A stretch of 64,000 bases of DNA from CAVVAL01 sp963742725 (GCA_963742725.1 CAVUMX010000003.1:310001-374000), one strand, 5' to 3'; shown: positions 15,136 to 23,822, counted from the first letter of the stretch. The notes: generated by a model from the letters alone, not told the origin. Program-made: numbers and translations.

Positions 15136-15752
15136 AGCCCCGCCCGCTGCGTGGCGGCCGCGGGACGGACGTCGTCCACCCGCGCCACGATGTGGTCGAT
15201 GATCCCGTAGGCCTTGGCCTCCTCGGCGGTGAACCAGCGGTCCCGCAGGCTGTCCCGCTCGATCGTCTCCTCCGGCTGCCCGGTGTGCTGGGCGGTGAGC
15301 CGGGTCATCAGGGCGCCCGTCCGTTCGAGCTGTTCGGCGTAGATCTCGACGTCGGCCGCGGTACCGCCGAAGCCGGCGGAGCCCTGGTGCATCAGCACCT
15401 GGGCGTGCGGCAGGCTGAACCGCTTGCCGGCGGTCCCGGCGCAGAGCAGGAACTGGCCCATGCTGCCGGCCAGGCCCATCGCCAGGGTGCTGACGTCGTT
15501 CGGGATCAGCCGCATCGTGTCGTAGATCGCCAGCCCGGCACTGACCGAGCCGCCGGGCGAGTTGATGTAGAGGCTGATGTCGCGGCGCGAGTCCTCGGCC
15601 GACAGCAGCAGCAGCTGGGCGCAGAGCCGGTTGGCGATCCGATCGTCGACCTCGGTGCCGAGCACGATGATGCGTTCGTGGAGAAGCCGGCTGGCCAGCT
15701 GGTCGTCGAGCATTCCGGTGGTCATGGTGGCTTCGGCGACGGCGTTGCGCAT
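15132..15752 (-). CDS. clpP: ATP-dependent Clp protease proteolytic subunit (first gene)
   Basis: A 206-residue ClpP with all three catalytic residues: Ser in GLAGSMGQFL, His in VLMHQGSAG, Asp in ERDSLRDRWFT. LYINSPGGSVSAG is the family signature. I chose the ATG at 15752 because GGGGAG sits 3-4 nt before it and because a long perfect inverted repeat (15770-15800) lies just upstream. A longer frame to a GTG at 15797 would run through that repeat. It is the first gene of the clpP pair and matches the clpP3-type position of Streptomyces. Confidence 0.93.
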   Translation of the reverse strand: MRNAVAEATMTTGMLDDQLASRLLHERIIVLGTEVDDRIANRLCAQLLLLSAEDSRRDISLYINSPGGSVSAGLAIYDTMRLIPNDVSTLAMGLAGSMGQFLLCAGTAGKRFSLPHAQVLMHQGSAGFGGTAADVEIYAEQLERTGALMTRLTAQHTGQPEETIERDSLRDRWFTAEEAKAYGIIDHIVARVDDVRPAAATQRAGL

Positions 15753-15769
15753 GGTCTCCCCGCTCTCAG

Positions 15770-15800
15770 GTCGTGTCGCCGGAACGTCCGGCGACACGAC
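15770..15800. promoter_or_regulatory. Long inverted repeat upstream of clpP pair
   Basis: Perfect 14-bp arms GTCGTGTCGCCGGA (15770-15783) and TCCGGCGACACGAC (15787-15800) flank a 3-bp centre. It begins 18 bp upstream of the chosen clpP start. There is no T-run, so a terminator is unlikely. It is the best candidate for the operator of the PopR-like activator, although known PopR boxes have a different core sequence. Confidence 0.6.
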
Positions 15801-15861
15801 CGATCGTGGTTCGATCCCGCGGAGCCGGCCAGGACAATCTGCTGACGGCAGAGGAGCCCGC

Positions 15862-17844
15862 TCAGGAACTGGTGACTGTGACGTCGTCGATCACGAAGCT
15901 CGTCTGCCGGCTCTGGTTCTCGACCCCGGTGAAGGTCAGGGCGAGGGTCTTGCCGGCGTGGGCCGAAACATCGATCGTGCGGACGGCGTAGCCGGCGGCG
16001 GCGTTCAGGTTGCTGTACGTCGCGAGCGTGGCCGTGCCGAGCTTCACGGTCATGGTGTCGCGGGCGGCAGCCCCGGACTCAGCCGTGTCGATGTGCAGGT
16101 AGAACGAGAGTGTCGCCGCGCACCCGGCGGGGATGGCGATCGACTGGGAGATCCGTTCCGTCCTGGCGTACCCGTATCCGACCAGCCAGGACGCGCGCGT
16201 CCCGCGATAGGCCGGCTGCTCGGGGAATGTATTGATGGTCCACGTGTCACCGGTCCAGGGCGCGGTGCCGTTCTCGAATCCGGAGTTGCCCACGACCTGC
16301 GTCGGGGCGCAACCGCCGCCGACCGGGTTGACCGTCCAGGTGAACGCCGCCGAGCCGCTGTTGCCGCCCGGGTCGGTGGCGGTGACCGTGACGTTCGAGG
16401 TCCCGGCGGTCGTCGGGGTACCGGAGACCAGACCGCTGGAGGCGTTGATGGACAGCCCTGCCGGCAATCCGCTGGCCGCGTAGGTGAGCGTATCGCCCTG
16501 CGGGTCGGATGCCTGGATCTGCAGTGATGCCGCGGTGCCGACCGTCGAGGTCTGGGTGCCGGGGTTGGTGACGGCCGGACTGGGGCTGGGCGTACCCGTC
16601 CCGCCGACGAACAGCAGCCGGTTCGGCGATCCGCTGCCGATGTTGCTCAGCTTGTCCTTGGTGGAGGTGTCGATGAGGTTCTGCTTGGCCTGCGCCATCG
16701 TCAGGTTGGGGTTCTTCTGCAGCTGCAGCGCCACGTGACCCGCGGCCTTGGGGGCGGCGAACGACGTGCCCTTCCAATTCGAGACCGTCGACGTGTCGCT
16801 GTCCTTGGTGGCGCCGGTGACCAGCGCGGCGGGTGCGAACGCGGTCACGCACGAGCCGTAGCTCGACGGGAACTCTCCGGTCCAGCGCTGGTCGTCCCGG
16901 TTCGAGTTGGCCATGTTGATCGCCCGGGGATCCTTTGGCGAGTTGTTGCAGTCGCCCTTGCCGAAGTTCCCGGCGATGGTCACCAGGATGATGCCCTTGT
17001 CGATCATCCCCTTGGCGGCGTCGTCCAGGGCCTGGTCGGTCACGCCGTTGTCGGTCTGGATGCTGATGGTGGCGACCGACGGCTTGGGGGCGTTGTTCGC
17101 GACCCAGTTCATCCCGTCGACAATCTGCTCGGTGGTGCCTCTGGCGCCGCAGTCCAGTACGCGCACCGCCTTGATGTTCGCCTTCTTGGCCACGCCGTAC
17201 GTCTTGCCCGCGACGTGGCTGGCGACGAACGTGCCGTGGTTGTGGCAGTCGGCCGTGCCGCCGCTGATGGAGGAGTAGACGCCGACCGCGCGGCCCTCGA
17301 ACTCGGTGTGGCTCGCGCGTATGCCGGAGTCCAGCACGTACACACTGACCCCGGCCGCATCGTCCGGATAGCTGTAGGTGTTGTTCAGCGGCAGGTCGCG
17401 CTGGTCGATTCTGTCGAGGTCCCAGGGGGCGTTCGGCTGGGTGCCGGCCGCGGCGTCGCCCTCTCCGGTCGGCTGCTGGTGGATGCGCACCGTCTGCACG
17501 TAGGCCACCGCCGGGTCGCGGCGGAGCCTGTCCACCGCCGTGGCCGGCAGGTCGGCGGAGAAGCCCCTCAGCGCGGCGGTGTACTGGCGTCGAACCGTCC
17601 CGCCGGCCTCCCGTGCGGTGGCCAACGGGCCAGCCAAAGCGTCGGCGACGCCGGCGGACGGGCCGCCCTGGCCGGGACGCTTGAGGACCACGATGTACCG
17701 GCCCGGGACCTCGTCGGCGCCGGTCGCGTAGAGCGGGGCGGGGGTGGGCGCTGCGGTGGCCGGCTGGATCGCGGCAAGGCCGAATCCGGCGGTCAGCGAC
17801 AGCGTCAGCAACACGATGCACGATCTGCGGTATGTCGGGGCCAT
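15862..17844 (-). CDS. Secreted subtilisin-like serine protease (S8) with accessory domains
   Basis: A 660-residue exported protease. A signal peptide (about 1-32) leads to an I9-type inhibitor propeptide (YIVVLKRPGQG to AYVQTVRIHQ). The triad is Asp172 in VYVLDSGI, His203 in HNHGTFVASHVAG and Ser361 in KGTSFAAPKAAG. After about residue 405 come a putative-Ig (He_PIG) repeat and a C-terminal beta-sandwich (GNSGFENGTAPW onward) like carbohydrate- or protein-binding modules. It degrades external protein. A divergent HTH regulator starts about 90 bp away and may control it. Confidence 0.95.
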   Translation of the reverse strand: MAPTYRRSCIVLLTLSLTAGFGLAAIQPATAAPTPAPLYATGADEVPGRYIVVLKRPGQGGPSAGVADALAGPLATAREAGGTVRRQYTAALRGFSADLPATAVDRLRRDPAVAYVQTVRIHQQPTGEGDAAAGTQPNAPWDLDRIDQRDLPLNNTYSYPDDAAGVSVYVLDSGIRASHTEFEGRAVGVYSSISGGTADCHNHGTFVASHVAGKTYGVAKKANIKAVRVLDCGARGTTEQIVDGMNWVANNAPKPSVATISIQTDNGVTDQALDDAAKGMIDKGIILVTIAGNFGKGDCNNSPKDPRAINMANSNRDDQRWTGEFPSSYGSCVTAFAPAALVTGATKDSDTSTVSNWKGTSFAAPKAAGHVALQLQKNPNLTMAQAKQNLIDTSTKDKLSNIGSGSPNRLLFVGGTGTPSPSPAVTNPGTQTSTVGTAASLQIQASDPQGDTLTYAASGLPAGLSINASSGLVSGTPTTAGTSNVTVTATDPGGNSGSAAFTWTVNPVGGGCAPTQVVGNSGFENGTAPWTGDTWTINTFPEQPAYRGTRASWLVGYGYARTERISQSIAIPAGCAATLSFYLHIDTAESGAAARDTMTVKLGTATLATYSNLNAAAGYAVRTIDVSAHAGKTLALTFTGVENQSRQTSFVIDDVTVTSS

Positions 17845-17936
17845 GTGAACTCCTATGCGAGGATTCAGCTGGTTCCGGGACGCTAACGGCGGACCGCCCG
17901 CTGGAGAACCAGCCCCTTCTGGCTACGTCCAAATCG

Positions 17937-18950
17937 GTGGATGATGTGCCAAAACTGTGGCGGGAATCGGCGGTGACGGGCGTGCCGGAAACGAGCTCTG
18001 ACCAGGTATTACATGGCCGCACGGCCGAGACCGAGTTGGCCAGGGCCATCCGCAACGGGCCGTTTGAACTGGCCATCAAGTTGGCCCTGCGCGACTGCGA
18101 ACTGAGCCTCGACCGCATCCGGCACCGGCTCGCGCAGCGGGGACTCCACGTCAGCTCGTCGACGCTCAGCAACTGGCAGACCGGCCGCAGCCGGCCCGAA
18201 CGCCCCGAGTCGATCCGGGCCCTGCGCGGGCTGGAGCAGATCCTCGGGCTGTCTCCGGACTCGCTGTTGCGCCTGCTCGGGCCCCGCCGCGCGCGCGGCC
18301 GGTGGATAGGGCACGTGCCCGGCTCGGTGCAGTACGACTCGCTCTTCGACGACCACGAGCGCCTGGGAGCCATGCTCGCCGAGGTGAACCACGCGGACGA
18401 CCGGCGCTGGCTGGCGCTGAGCGTCTACGACCGCGTGAGCCTCGATCCGGGCCACCGGTTCCGGTCGATCGAGGTGCAGCAGCTGATCACCGCGCTGGTC
18501 GACGGCGTGGACAGCTGCGTGGCGTTCTTCCACGCCGAGGACGGACCCGTACCCGAGATCACGGCCCCGGACGGCTGCCGGCTCGGCCGCATCCGCACCG
18601 ACGAGGAAGCGGGCATCACGGTGGCCGAGATCCTCCTCGACTGCCGGCTCGCCCGCGGCGACGTCTTCCTCCTGGAGTACGCGTTCCGGTTCGACCCCGC
18701 CGCGCCGCCGCCCGCCGAGCCGGCGGACTACTACTACCGCGCGTTCCGCCACCCGTGCCGCCAGTACCTGCAGCAGGTGCGGTTCGACGCGGCGGAGGTT
18801 CCGGTGCGCTGCTTCAGTTTCCGGGCGAGCCGCCTCGGCGCCCCACACGCAGACACCCGGCCCCTCTCCTACCAGCGCGGATACCCCGCGCACCTCTACG
18901 CGACCGACGCGCAGCCCGGCATCACCGGCATCCGCTGGGAGTGGAACTAG
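17937..18950 (+). CDS. HTH transcriptional regulator divergent from the subtilase
   Basis: A regulator of about 337 residues. The HTH near the N-terminus reads ELSLDRIRHRLAQRG, then VSSSTLSNWQTGRSRPERPE, followed by a leucine-rich helix LEQILGLSPDSLLRLLGPRR. The remaining 220 residues form an unrecognised domain (GHVPGSVQYDSLF onward). The frame is open back to 17832, but that would overlap the protease start. I use the GTG at 17937. No clear ribosome site fixes the start. Similar XRE-type proteins are common in Streptomyces relatives. Confidence 0.75.
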   Translation: MDDVPKLWRESAVTGVPETSSDQVLHGRTAETELARAIRNGPFELAIKLALRDCELSLDRIRHRLAQRGLHVSSSTLSNWQTGRSRPERPESIRALRGLEQILGLSPDSLLRLLGPRRARGRWIGHVPGSVQYDSLFDDHERLGAMLAEVNHADDRRWLALSVYDRVSLDPGHRFRSIEVQQLITALVDGVDSCVAFFHAEDGPVPEITAPDGCRLGRIRTDEEAGITVAEILLDCRLARGDVFLLEYAFRFDPAAPPPAEPADYYYRAFRHPCRQYLQQVRFDAAEVPVRCFSFRASRLGAPHADTRPLSYQRGYPAHLYATDAQPGITGIRWEWN

Positions 18951-18952
18951 GG

Positions 18953-19632
18953 TGTGGACCAGCACTGGCGGAAGTCTTGGACGTGGTCGCGGGCCACGGC
19001 TTGAGCAGCGCGGAGTAGTCCGGCTCGTCGGCGGCCTCGGTGCTGTCGCCACCGCCGTAGTCGACGAAGCCGAGCAGGAAATGGGCGTTGGTCGCGGCGA
19101 TCCCGCCCTGGGCCTTGAGCAGGTCGCGGGCCTCCTCGCGGCTGACCTCCTCGTACCGGACCTCCGAACCGAGCGCCGCGCCGATCGCCTCGACCTGCTC
19201 GCGGTAGGTGACCCGCGCCGGGCCGCTCAGCGTGTAGACGTTGCCCGCGTGCCCGTCCTCCAGCAGCGCGGCGACGGCGACCGCGGCGACGTCGGCTTCG
19301 TGCACCGGCACCCCGACCTGGTCCGCGAAGGGGTACCGGACGACCCGCTCGGCCCGGATGGCCGACGCGGACGGACGCCGGCCTGCTTGGCCAGCGCGAC
19401 GACCTCCTCCGCGGTGTCCGGCACCGGGAACAGGTAGAGCCGGTCGACGCCGTCCAGCGCCGGCGCCACGGTCGCGGGCTCCGTCAGGTCGCCCTGGAAC
19501 ACCCACCTGCGCCGGCAACGCGGCCGCCGCCGGATCGCGGGTCAGTGCCCGTACCGTGACGCCCGCTTCGAGCAGTTGGTCCACGACCTGGCGGCCGACG
19601 AGCCCCGTCGCACCGGTGACCAGGATCTTCAT
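18953..19632 (-). pseudogene. NmrA-like NAD(P)H-binding protein, frameshifted and deleted
   Basis: The N-terminus is a good Rossmann start (MKILVTGATGLVGRQVVDQL). Near 19500 the reading frame shifts: the next frame continues FQGDLTEPATVAPALDGVDR and PVPDTAEEVVALAKQAGVR. Near 19385 it returns to the first frame at ERVVRYPFADQVGVPVHEAD. About 50 residues expected between these parts are absent. The 3' end also appears out of frame after LLKPWP. An intact relative is at 58939. At least two lesions make this a pseudogene. Confidence 0.75.
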
Positions 19633-19707
19633 GAGCTCTTCCCTCCGTCGCGCTGTCTGTGGACTCAAGGCAAGAGACGGTTCCGGCCACTTTCTGACCT
19701 GAATCAC

Positions 19708-19915
19708 GACGGGCTCAGGCGGCGTAGCGCGGCCGTCGACGCGTCGGTCCCACCGGCGGTGTTCGCCGCGCTCGTCGTGGTGCGGACGGGACGGGCCGCC
19801 GACTTCTTCGTCGTCCAGATCGTCGCGAACGGCGCGAGCGCGCTGGCCTGGACGCTGAGCATCGCGCTGCGGTGGCCGCTGCTCGGACTGGTCGTCGGGA
19901 CGGTCCTCGCGTCTG
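19708..19915 (+). pseudogene. DUF3159 membrane protein fragment
   Basis: The frame reads SVPPAVFAALVVVRTGRAAD, then FFVVQIVANGASALAWTLSI and ALRWPLLGLVVGTVLA. This is the core of DUF3159 proteins. The region normally found between the two first helices is missing, the N-terminus is gone, and similarity stops at about 19915. It is a remnant with an internal deletion and a lost 3' end. Confidence 0.6.
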
Positions 19916-20026
19916 CAGCGGTGGAACGCGAGCAACACCCGCGAGCTGGAGATCTACTGGACCATCAAGAACGTCGGGCAGTTCGAGTGCGACGCCGACG
20001 TGTACCTGGGCTGGGTCAACGACTGA
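19913..20026 (+). pseudogene. C-terminal fragment of an unknown protein
   Basis: Joined directly to the DUF3159 remnant in another frame. It reads LQRWNASNTRELEIYWTIKN, then VGQFECDADVYLGWVND and a stop at 20024-20026. The composition (aromatic strands, acidic end) looks like the end of a real gene, but no start exists and I do not recognise the family. Confidence 0.35.
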
Positions 20027-20096
20027 TCCGCGTGGCGGGGCCTGTGGCGCGTGTGCGCGCGGCGGGCCCTGCCACCGCACGTGTCACGATAGGCCT

Positions 20097-20633
20097 GTGA
20101 GTCGAGCCAACGCGCACGGCAAGGCCGCCGCGGACCGCGCTGAGATGGTCAGCGCGCTGGTGTCGGCCAGTCGCGTGCTGGTGGCGCTCACCGCCCGGAC
20201 CCTGGGCGCGCTGGACATCGACGTGTCGCTGTCGCAGTACCGGGCGCTCGTGGTGCTCGCGTCGCACGGTCCGCAGCGCACGACGGACCTGGCGGTCGAG
20301 TTGGGGGTGCAACCCTCGACGGTGACGCGCAGTTGCGACCGCCTGATCCGCCGAGGCCTGGTGCGGCGTTGCCGGCGCCCGGATGACCGCCGGGTCGCGT
20401 GGCTCGGCCTCACGGAAGCAGGCAAGGACCTCGTCGGGACGACGATGCGCCAGCGCCAGGCGGCGATCACCCGGCTGGCGGACGGCATCGACGTGCCAGA
20501 TCCGCGCCCGGTCACGGCCGCGCTCACCGCGCTGGTGGAGGCCGCAGGGGAGGCGCCGGACCGGCAGTGGTGGGACCGCTGGGCGATCTCCACGCTGGAC
20601 GGCGACAAGGGCGGGCCGGGCGCCACGGCGTGA
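20097..20633 (+). CDS. MarR family transcriptional regulator
   Basis: A 178-residue winged-helix regulator starting at the GTG at 20097. SLSQYRALVVLASHGPQRTT begins the winged helix, LGVQPSTVTRSCDRLIRRGL is the recognition helix, and RRPDDRRVAWLGLTEAG is the wing. The longer upstream frame runs through gene remnants and is not used. It is convergent with a DUF4142 remnant four bases away. Targets are unknown. It may be the only survivor of a degraded block from 18.9 to 21.1 kb. Confidence 0.88.
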   Translation: MSRANAHGKAAADRAEMVSALVSASRVLVALTARTLGALDIDVSLSQYRALVVLASHGPQRTTDLAVELGVQPSTVTRSCDRLIRRGLVRRCRRPDDRRVAWLGLTEAGKDLVGTTMRQRQAAITRLADGIDVPDPRPVTAALTALVEAAGEAPDRQWWDRWAISTLDGDKGGPGATA

Positions 20634-20637
20634 GGCG

Positions 20638-21076
20638 CTACGGCTTGACGACCGCGGCCTCGACCTTCTCGAACGTGGCGGCATTGACGAGGCCGGTGTC
20701 CTCCAGTACCTCCTGGTGATCGGCGACGGCCTTGTTGGCCTCGATGGCCATGTCGCGGATGAGGCTGTTCTGGGTGGTCGCGCGCGCCTGGGCGATCGTC
20801 ACGAACACCTTGCCGTGCGTCTCCCGGAGGATGTTCGCGAAGAAGGCGTCGAACTCCGCGCCGCGCGAGTTCTGCAGCCGCTGCACGAAGCCCTGCTGCT
20901 CCGGTGCCGCCTCGTTGGGGATCTCGACGTTCAGCGCGGCGGCGATCTCGCGGACCATCTGGTCCAGCCGCCGCGCGCTTCACCTGCTCGCTGGACGCGT
21001 TCTCCTGGGCGAGCCGCCCCGCCGGAAGCTCCCAGAGGTCCGCCTGGCGCACCGCCACCAGGAGCTTGCGGTCCAA
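20638..21076 (-). pseudogene. DUF4142 protein, frameshifted and lacking a signal peptide
   Basis: The first frame reads LDRKLLVAVRQADLWELPAG, then RLAQENASSEQVKR. Near 20970 the DUF4142 sequence moves to another frame: RLDQMVREIAAALNVEIPNE, then GKVFVTIAQARATTQNSLIR. DUF4142 proteins are exported four-helix proteins, but no signal peptide precedes this copy. A 106-residue product from 20958 would contain only the second part. A sequencing error could explain the frameshift but not the missing N-terminus. Confidence 0.65.
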
Positions 21077-21328
21077 CTCGATGCACGAACGCTCGCCGTC
21101 CGGTCACAGGTATGGCGCTACGGCTCTCGTACATGGCTCCTCCTGGTCGTATCAGGGTCCTGACCAGCAGTGCGAGCCCCCTCGAAATTGCGTTCACCCT
21201 GACAAACTCTTTCTTGTATCCATGCATAGAATGCGGCGTCGGGCGGCCCGGTCGTGGTGGCGGGCTTGCCGATCCGAGGCCGGTCGGCGTTGAGTGGACA
21301 CCGACGCCTCGGAGGGGAGGTACCCGCT
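21077..21328. other. Intergenic region before the STAS gene
   Basis: No gene is seen. The stretch around 21190-21235 is noticeably richer in A+T (CAAACTCTTTCTTGTATCC), which fits a promoter for the STAS gene or the lost 5' end of the DUF4142 gene. Confidence 0.35.
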
Positions 21329-21661
21329 GTGACCGGACCAATCGAGTCCGACACGGTGCTGGTGAACTGTTACCTCGGCGAATGTCCGGTGCGCGTCCTG
21401 CCGGTCGGTGAGATCGACCTGGCGGCCGGCCCGAGCCTGGCCAGAGCCTTCGAGATAGTCACGGAGGCCTCTGCCGGCGACGTGGTGGTGGACCTGTCGA
21501 AGGTCACGTTCTTCAACTCGACCGGCGTGTCCTTCCTCCTGCGCCTGGAACGCCACCTCACGGCGAGCGGTCATCGCCTGCGCGTCGTGGGCGCGGCGCG
21601 TGACACGGCCCGACTGCTCCGTCTGACCGGCCTGGACCGCCTGTTCACCCGCTCCTGGTAG
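21329..21661 (+). CDS. Anti-sigma factor antagonist (STAS domain)
   Basis: A 110-residue single STAS domain. The start GTG at 21329 has GGAGGGGAGG eight bases before it. The phosphorylation loop reads FFNSTGVSFLL, with Ser64 in the usual position for kinase control. VRVLPVGEIDLAAG and HRLRVVGAA are the framing strands. Such proteins bind anti-sigma kinases of the RsbW type and release a sigma factor. No RsbW-type kinase or sigma-B-type gene lies next to it. Confidence 0.9.
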   Translation: MTGPIESDTVLVNCYLGECPVRVLPVGEIDLAAGPSLARAFEIVTEASAGDVVVDLSKVTFFNSTGVSFLLRLERHLTASGHRLRVVGAARDTARLLRLTGLDRLFTRSW

Positions 21662-21740
21662 TGGCCGCGTGGAAAGTTCCGAGAAAATGTTCGGCGAGCT
21701 TGTAGAGGACGCGTCGCCGGCTCCGACGTCTCCTGTGAAA

Positions 21741-21760
21741 GTCGCCCAGCCCCGGGCGAC
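21741..21760 (+). terminator. Short hairpin after the STAS gene
   Basis: GTCGCCC (21741-21747) pairs with GGGCGAC (21754-21760) across a 6-nt loop, between the STAS stop and the next start. There is no T-run, so a terminator role is tentative. Confidence 0.3.
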
Positions 21761-21781
21761 ACGCAACCGAGGGAGTTACCC

Positions 21782-22198
21782 ATGAAGTACCTGGTGATGG
21801 TTCAGGGTTCGCAGCTCGACTACGACGCGATGAACGGCAAGGGCTCCGAAAGCAGCCCGGCCTGGAGCGAGCAGGACCTGAAGGCGATGTTCAGCTTCAT
21901 GAGCGAGCTCAACAACGACCTGGCCGAGTCCGGCGAGTTCGTCGACGGCAACGGTCTGGCCGCGCCCGCCGAGACCCGTTTCGTCAGCGTGGGCAAGGAC
22001 GGCCCGCCGGTGATCACTGACGGTCCGTACAGCGAGACCAAGGAACTGCTGGCCGGCTACTGGGTGCTTGACTGCGAGAGCCTGGAGCGGGTCACCGAGA
22101 TCGCGGCCCGGGTCCTCGAGTGCCCGCAGCCGGCCGGCACGCCCTACTACCCCGTGGTGATCAGGCCCATCCCCGACGGTGCCGGCGGCGATGTGTGA
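21782..22198 (+). CDS. YciI family protein (DGPF type) linked to a sigma factor
   Basis: A 138-residue YciI/DGPF protein. MKYLVMVQGSQ opens the fold, VITDGPYSETKELLAGYWVL is the DGPY motif stretch, and VIRPIPDG ends it. GAGGGAG precedes the ATG. Its last codons overlap the start of the sigma factor gene (GTGA at 22195-22198). This gene pair is common in actinomycetes, and the small protein is thought to act with the sigma factor, but the mechanism is not established. Confidence 0.9.
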   Translation: MKYLVMVQGSQLDYDAMNGKGSESSPAWSEQDLKAMFSFMSELNNDLAESGEFVDGNGLAAPAETRFVSVGKDGPPVITDGPYSETKELLAGYWVLDCESLERVTEIAARVLECPQPAGTPYYPVVIRPIPDGAGGDV

Positions 22199-23427
22199 GA
22201 GGTACCGCCGAGGTCGAGGACCTGCTGCGCCGACACGCGCCGCAGGTCCTCGGCGCGTTGGTCCGCCGGTACGGGCACTTCGACCTCGCGGAGGAATCCG
22301 TCCAGGACGCGCTGCTCGCCGCCGCCCAGCAGTGGCCGGCCGCCGGGCTGCCGGACAACCCGCGCGGCTGGCTGATCAAGGTCGCCGCGCGCCGGCTGGT
22401 GGACCAGCTGCGCAGCGAAGAGGCACGGCGACGGCGCGAGGAGACGGCCGCACAGCTCAGCCCGCGGGACGCGTTCACGATGCCCGCGCCGGGCGAGAGC
22501 CGCGCCCCGTCCGACGACGACACGCTCACCCTGCTGTTCCTGTGCTGCCACCCGACCCTCACCCCGGCCGCGCAGATCGCGTTGACGCTGCGTGCTGTGG
22601 GCGGTCTGACCACGGCGGAGATCGCCCGCGCGCACCTGATGCCGGAGCCGTCCATGGCGCAGCGGATCAGCCGGGCCAAGCAGCGAATCGCGGGCGTGCC
22701 GTTCCGGCAGCCGAGCGTCGAGGACCGTGACGCGCGGCTCGCGGCGGTGCTGCACGTCCTGTACCTGATCTTCAACGAGGGCTACACGGCTACCTCCGGC
22801 GCCAACCTGCACCGATCCGACCTCGCGCGCGAGGCGATCCGCCTGACCCGTGCCGTGCGGCGGCTGCTGCCGGAGGACGGCGCGGTGACCGGGCTGCTGG
22901 CGCTCATGCTGCTGACCGACGCCCGCAGTGCGGCCCGCACCGACTCCGACGGCGAGTTGCTGCCGCTCGACGAGCAGGACCGCACACGCTGGGACCAGCA
23001 GCTGATCGCCGAGGGCACCGCGCTGGTGGAGGAGGCGCTGGCCCAGGGGCCGGCCGGCGCCTACCAGTTGCAGGCCGCGATCGCCGCGCTGCACGACGAG
23101 GCGGCCAGCGCCGAGGACACCGACTGGCCGCAGATTCTCGCCCTGTACGACGTCCTGGTCGGACGGGCGCCCGACCCGATGGCGGAGCTGGGCCGGGCGG
23201 TCGCGGTCGCCATGGTGCACGGCCCCCGGGCCGGGCTCGACGAGGTGGCCACACTGGACGACCGTCTGGCCGGCCACCATCGGCTCGACGCCGTCCGCGC
23301 TCACCTGCTGGAGAAGGCCGGCGACGTCGACGGAGCCCGGGCCGCCTACCAGCTCGCGGCGCAGCGTACCCAGAGTGCCCCTGAGACGCGCTATCTCCAG
23401 AAGCGCGCGGCCCGGCTGCTGCCCTGA
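22195..23427 (+). CDS. ECF sigma factor with DUF6596 domain
   Basis: A 410-residue sigma factor. Region 2 spans YGHFDLAEESVQDALLAA and NPRGWLIKVAARRLVDQLR. Region 4 includes LTTAEIARAHLMPEPSMAQR. A long C-terminal helical domain (YLIFNEGYTATSGANLHRSD onward) is the DUF6596/TPR-like extension. The GTG start at 22195 overlaps the YciI stop, so the two are coupled. No anti-sigma factor is nearby, so control may act through the extension or the YciI partner. Confidence 0.92.
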   Translation: MRGTAEVEDLLRRHAPQVLGALVRRYGHFDLAEESVQDALLAAAQQWPAAGLPDNPRGWLIKVAARRLVDQLRSEEARRRREETAAQLSPRDAFTMPAPGESRAPSDDDTLTLLFLCCHPTLTPAAQIALTLRAVGGLTTAEIARAHLMPEPSMAQRISRAKQRIAGVPFRQPSVEDRDARLAAVLHVLYLIFNEGYTATSGANLHRSDLAREAIRLTRAVRRLLPEDGAVTGLLALMLLTDARSAARTDSDGELLPLDEQDRTRWDQQLIAEGTALVEEALAQGPAGAYQLQAAIAALHDEAASAEDTDWPQILALYDVLVGRAPDPMAELGRAVAVAMVHGPRAGLDEVATLDDRLAGHHRLDAVRAHLLEKAGDVDGARAAYQLAAQRTQSAPETRYLQKRAARLLP

Positions 23428-23436
23428 GCGGCGGGC

Positions 23437-23820
23437 CTACCGGAAGGCGTTGCGGTACGTTCGCGGGCTCACGCCGGTGATCCGCTTGAAGCGGTCGCGG
23501 AACACGGTCGGCGAGCCGAAGCCGACCTGCCCGGCGATCCGGTCGACCGGGTGGGCCGTGGTTTCGAGCAGGAACTGCGCCTGGCGGACGCGGGCGCGGT
23601 GCAGCCACCGCAGCGGCGTGGTCCCGGTCTGCTCGCGGAAGCGCCGGAGCAGGGTGCGCGTGCTCATTCCGCTCTGCCTGGCGATGTCCTCAAGGGACAG
23701 TTCCCGCGTCGCGTTGTCCTCCATCCACCGCAGCACCGGTTCCAGCACCGAGCCCTGCGGGGTCGGGGGCTGCTGGTGGACGATGAACTGTGCCTCGCCG
23801 CCTTCGCGCTCCAGCGGCAT
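23437..23820 (-). pseudogene. AraC/GlxA-type regulator, only the DNA-binding half
   Basis: Only 127 residues remain, beginning MPLEREGGEAQFIVHQQPP. This is the linker of GlxA-type regulators. The AraC double HTH follows: LSLEDIARQSGMSTRTLLRR and DRIAGQVGFGSPTVFRDRFK. The N-terminal DJ-1/PfpI-like domain (about 180 residues) is missing. The frame upstream has no family match. The break at about 23822 coincides with the 5' end of a truncated gene on the other strand. A short DNA-binding protein might still be made. Confidence 0.65.
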
Positions 23821-23822
23821 GA

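Noticed and set aside
15806..15824. T-loop-like GGTTCGATCCC that might mark a tRNA gene
   Set aside because: No acceptor, D or anticodon arms can be formed. The upstream sequence is the clpP inverted repeat.
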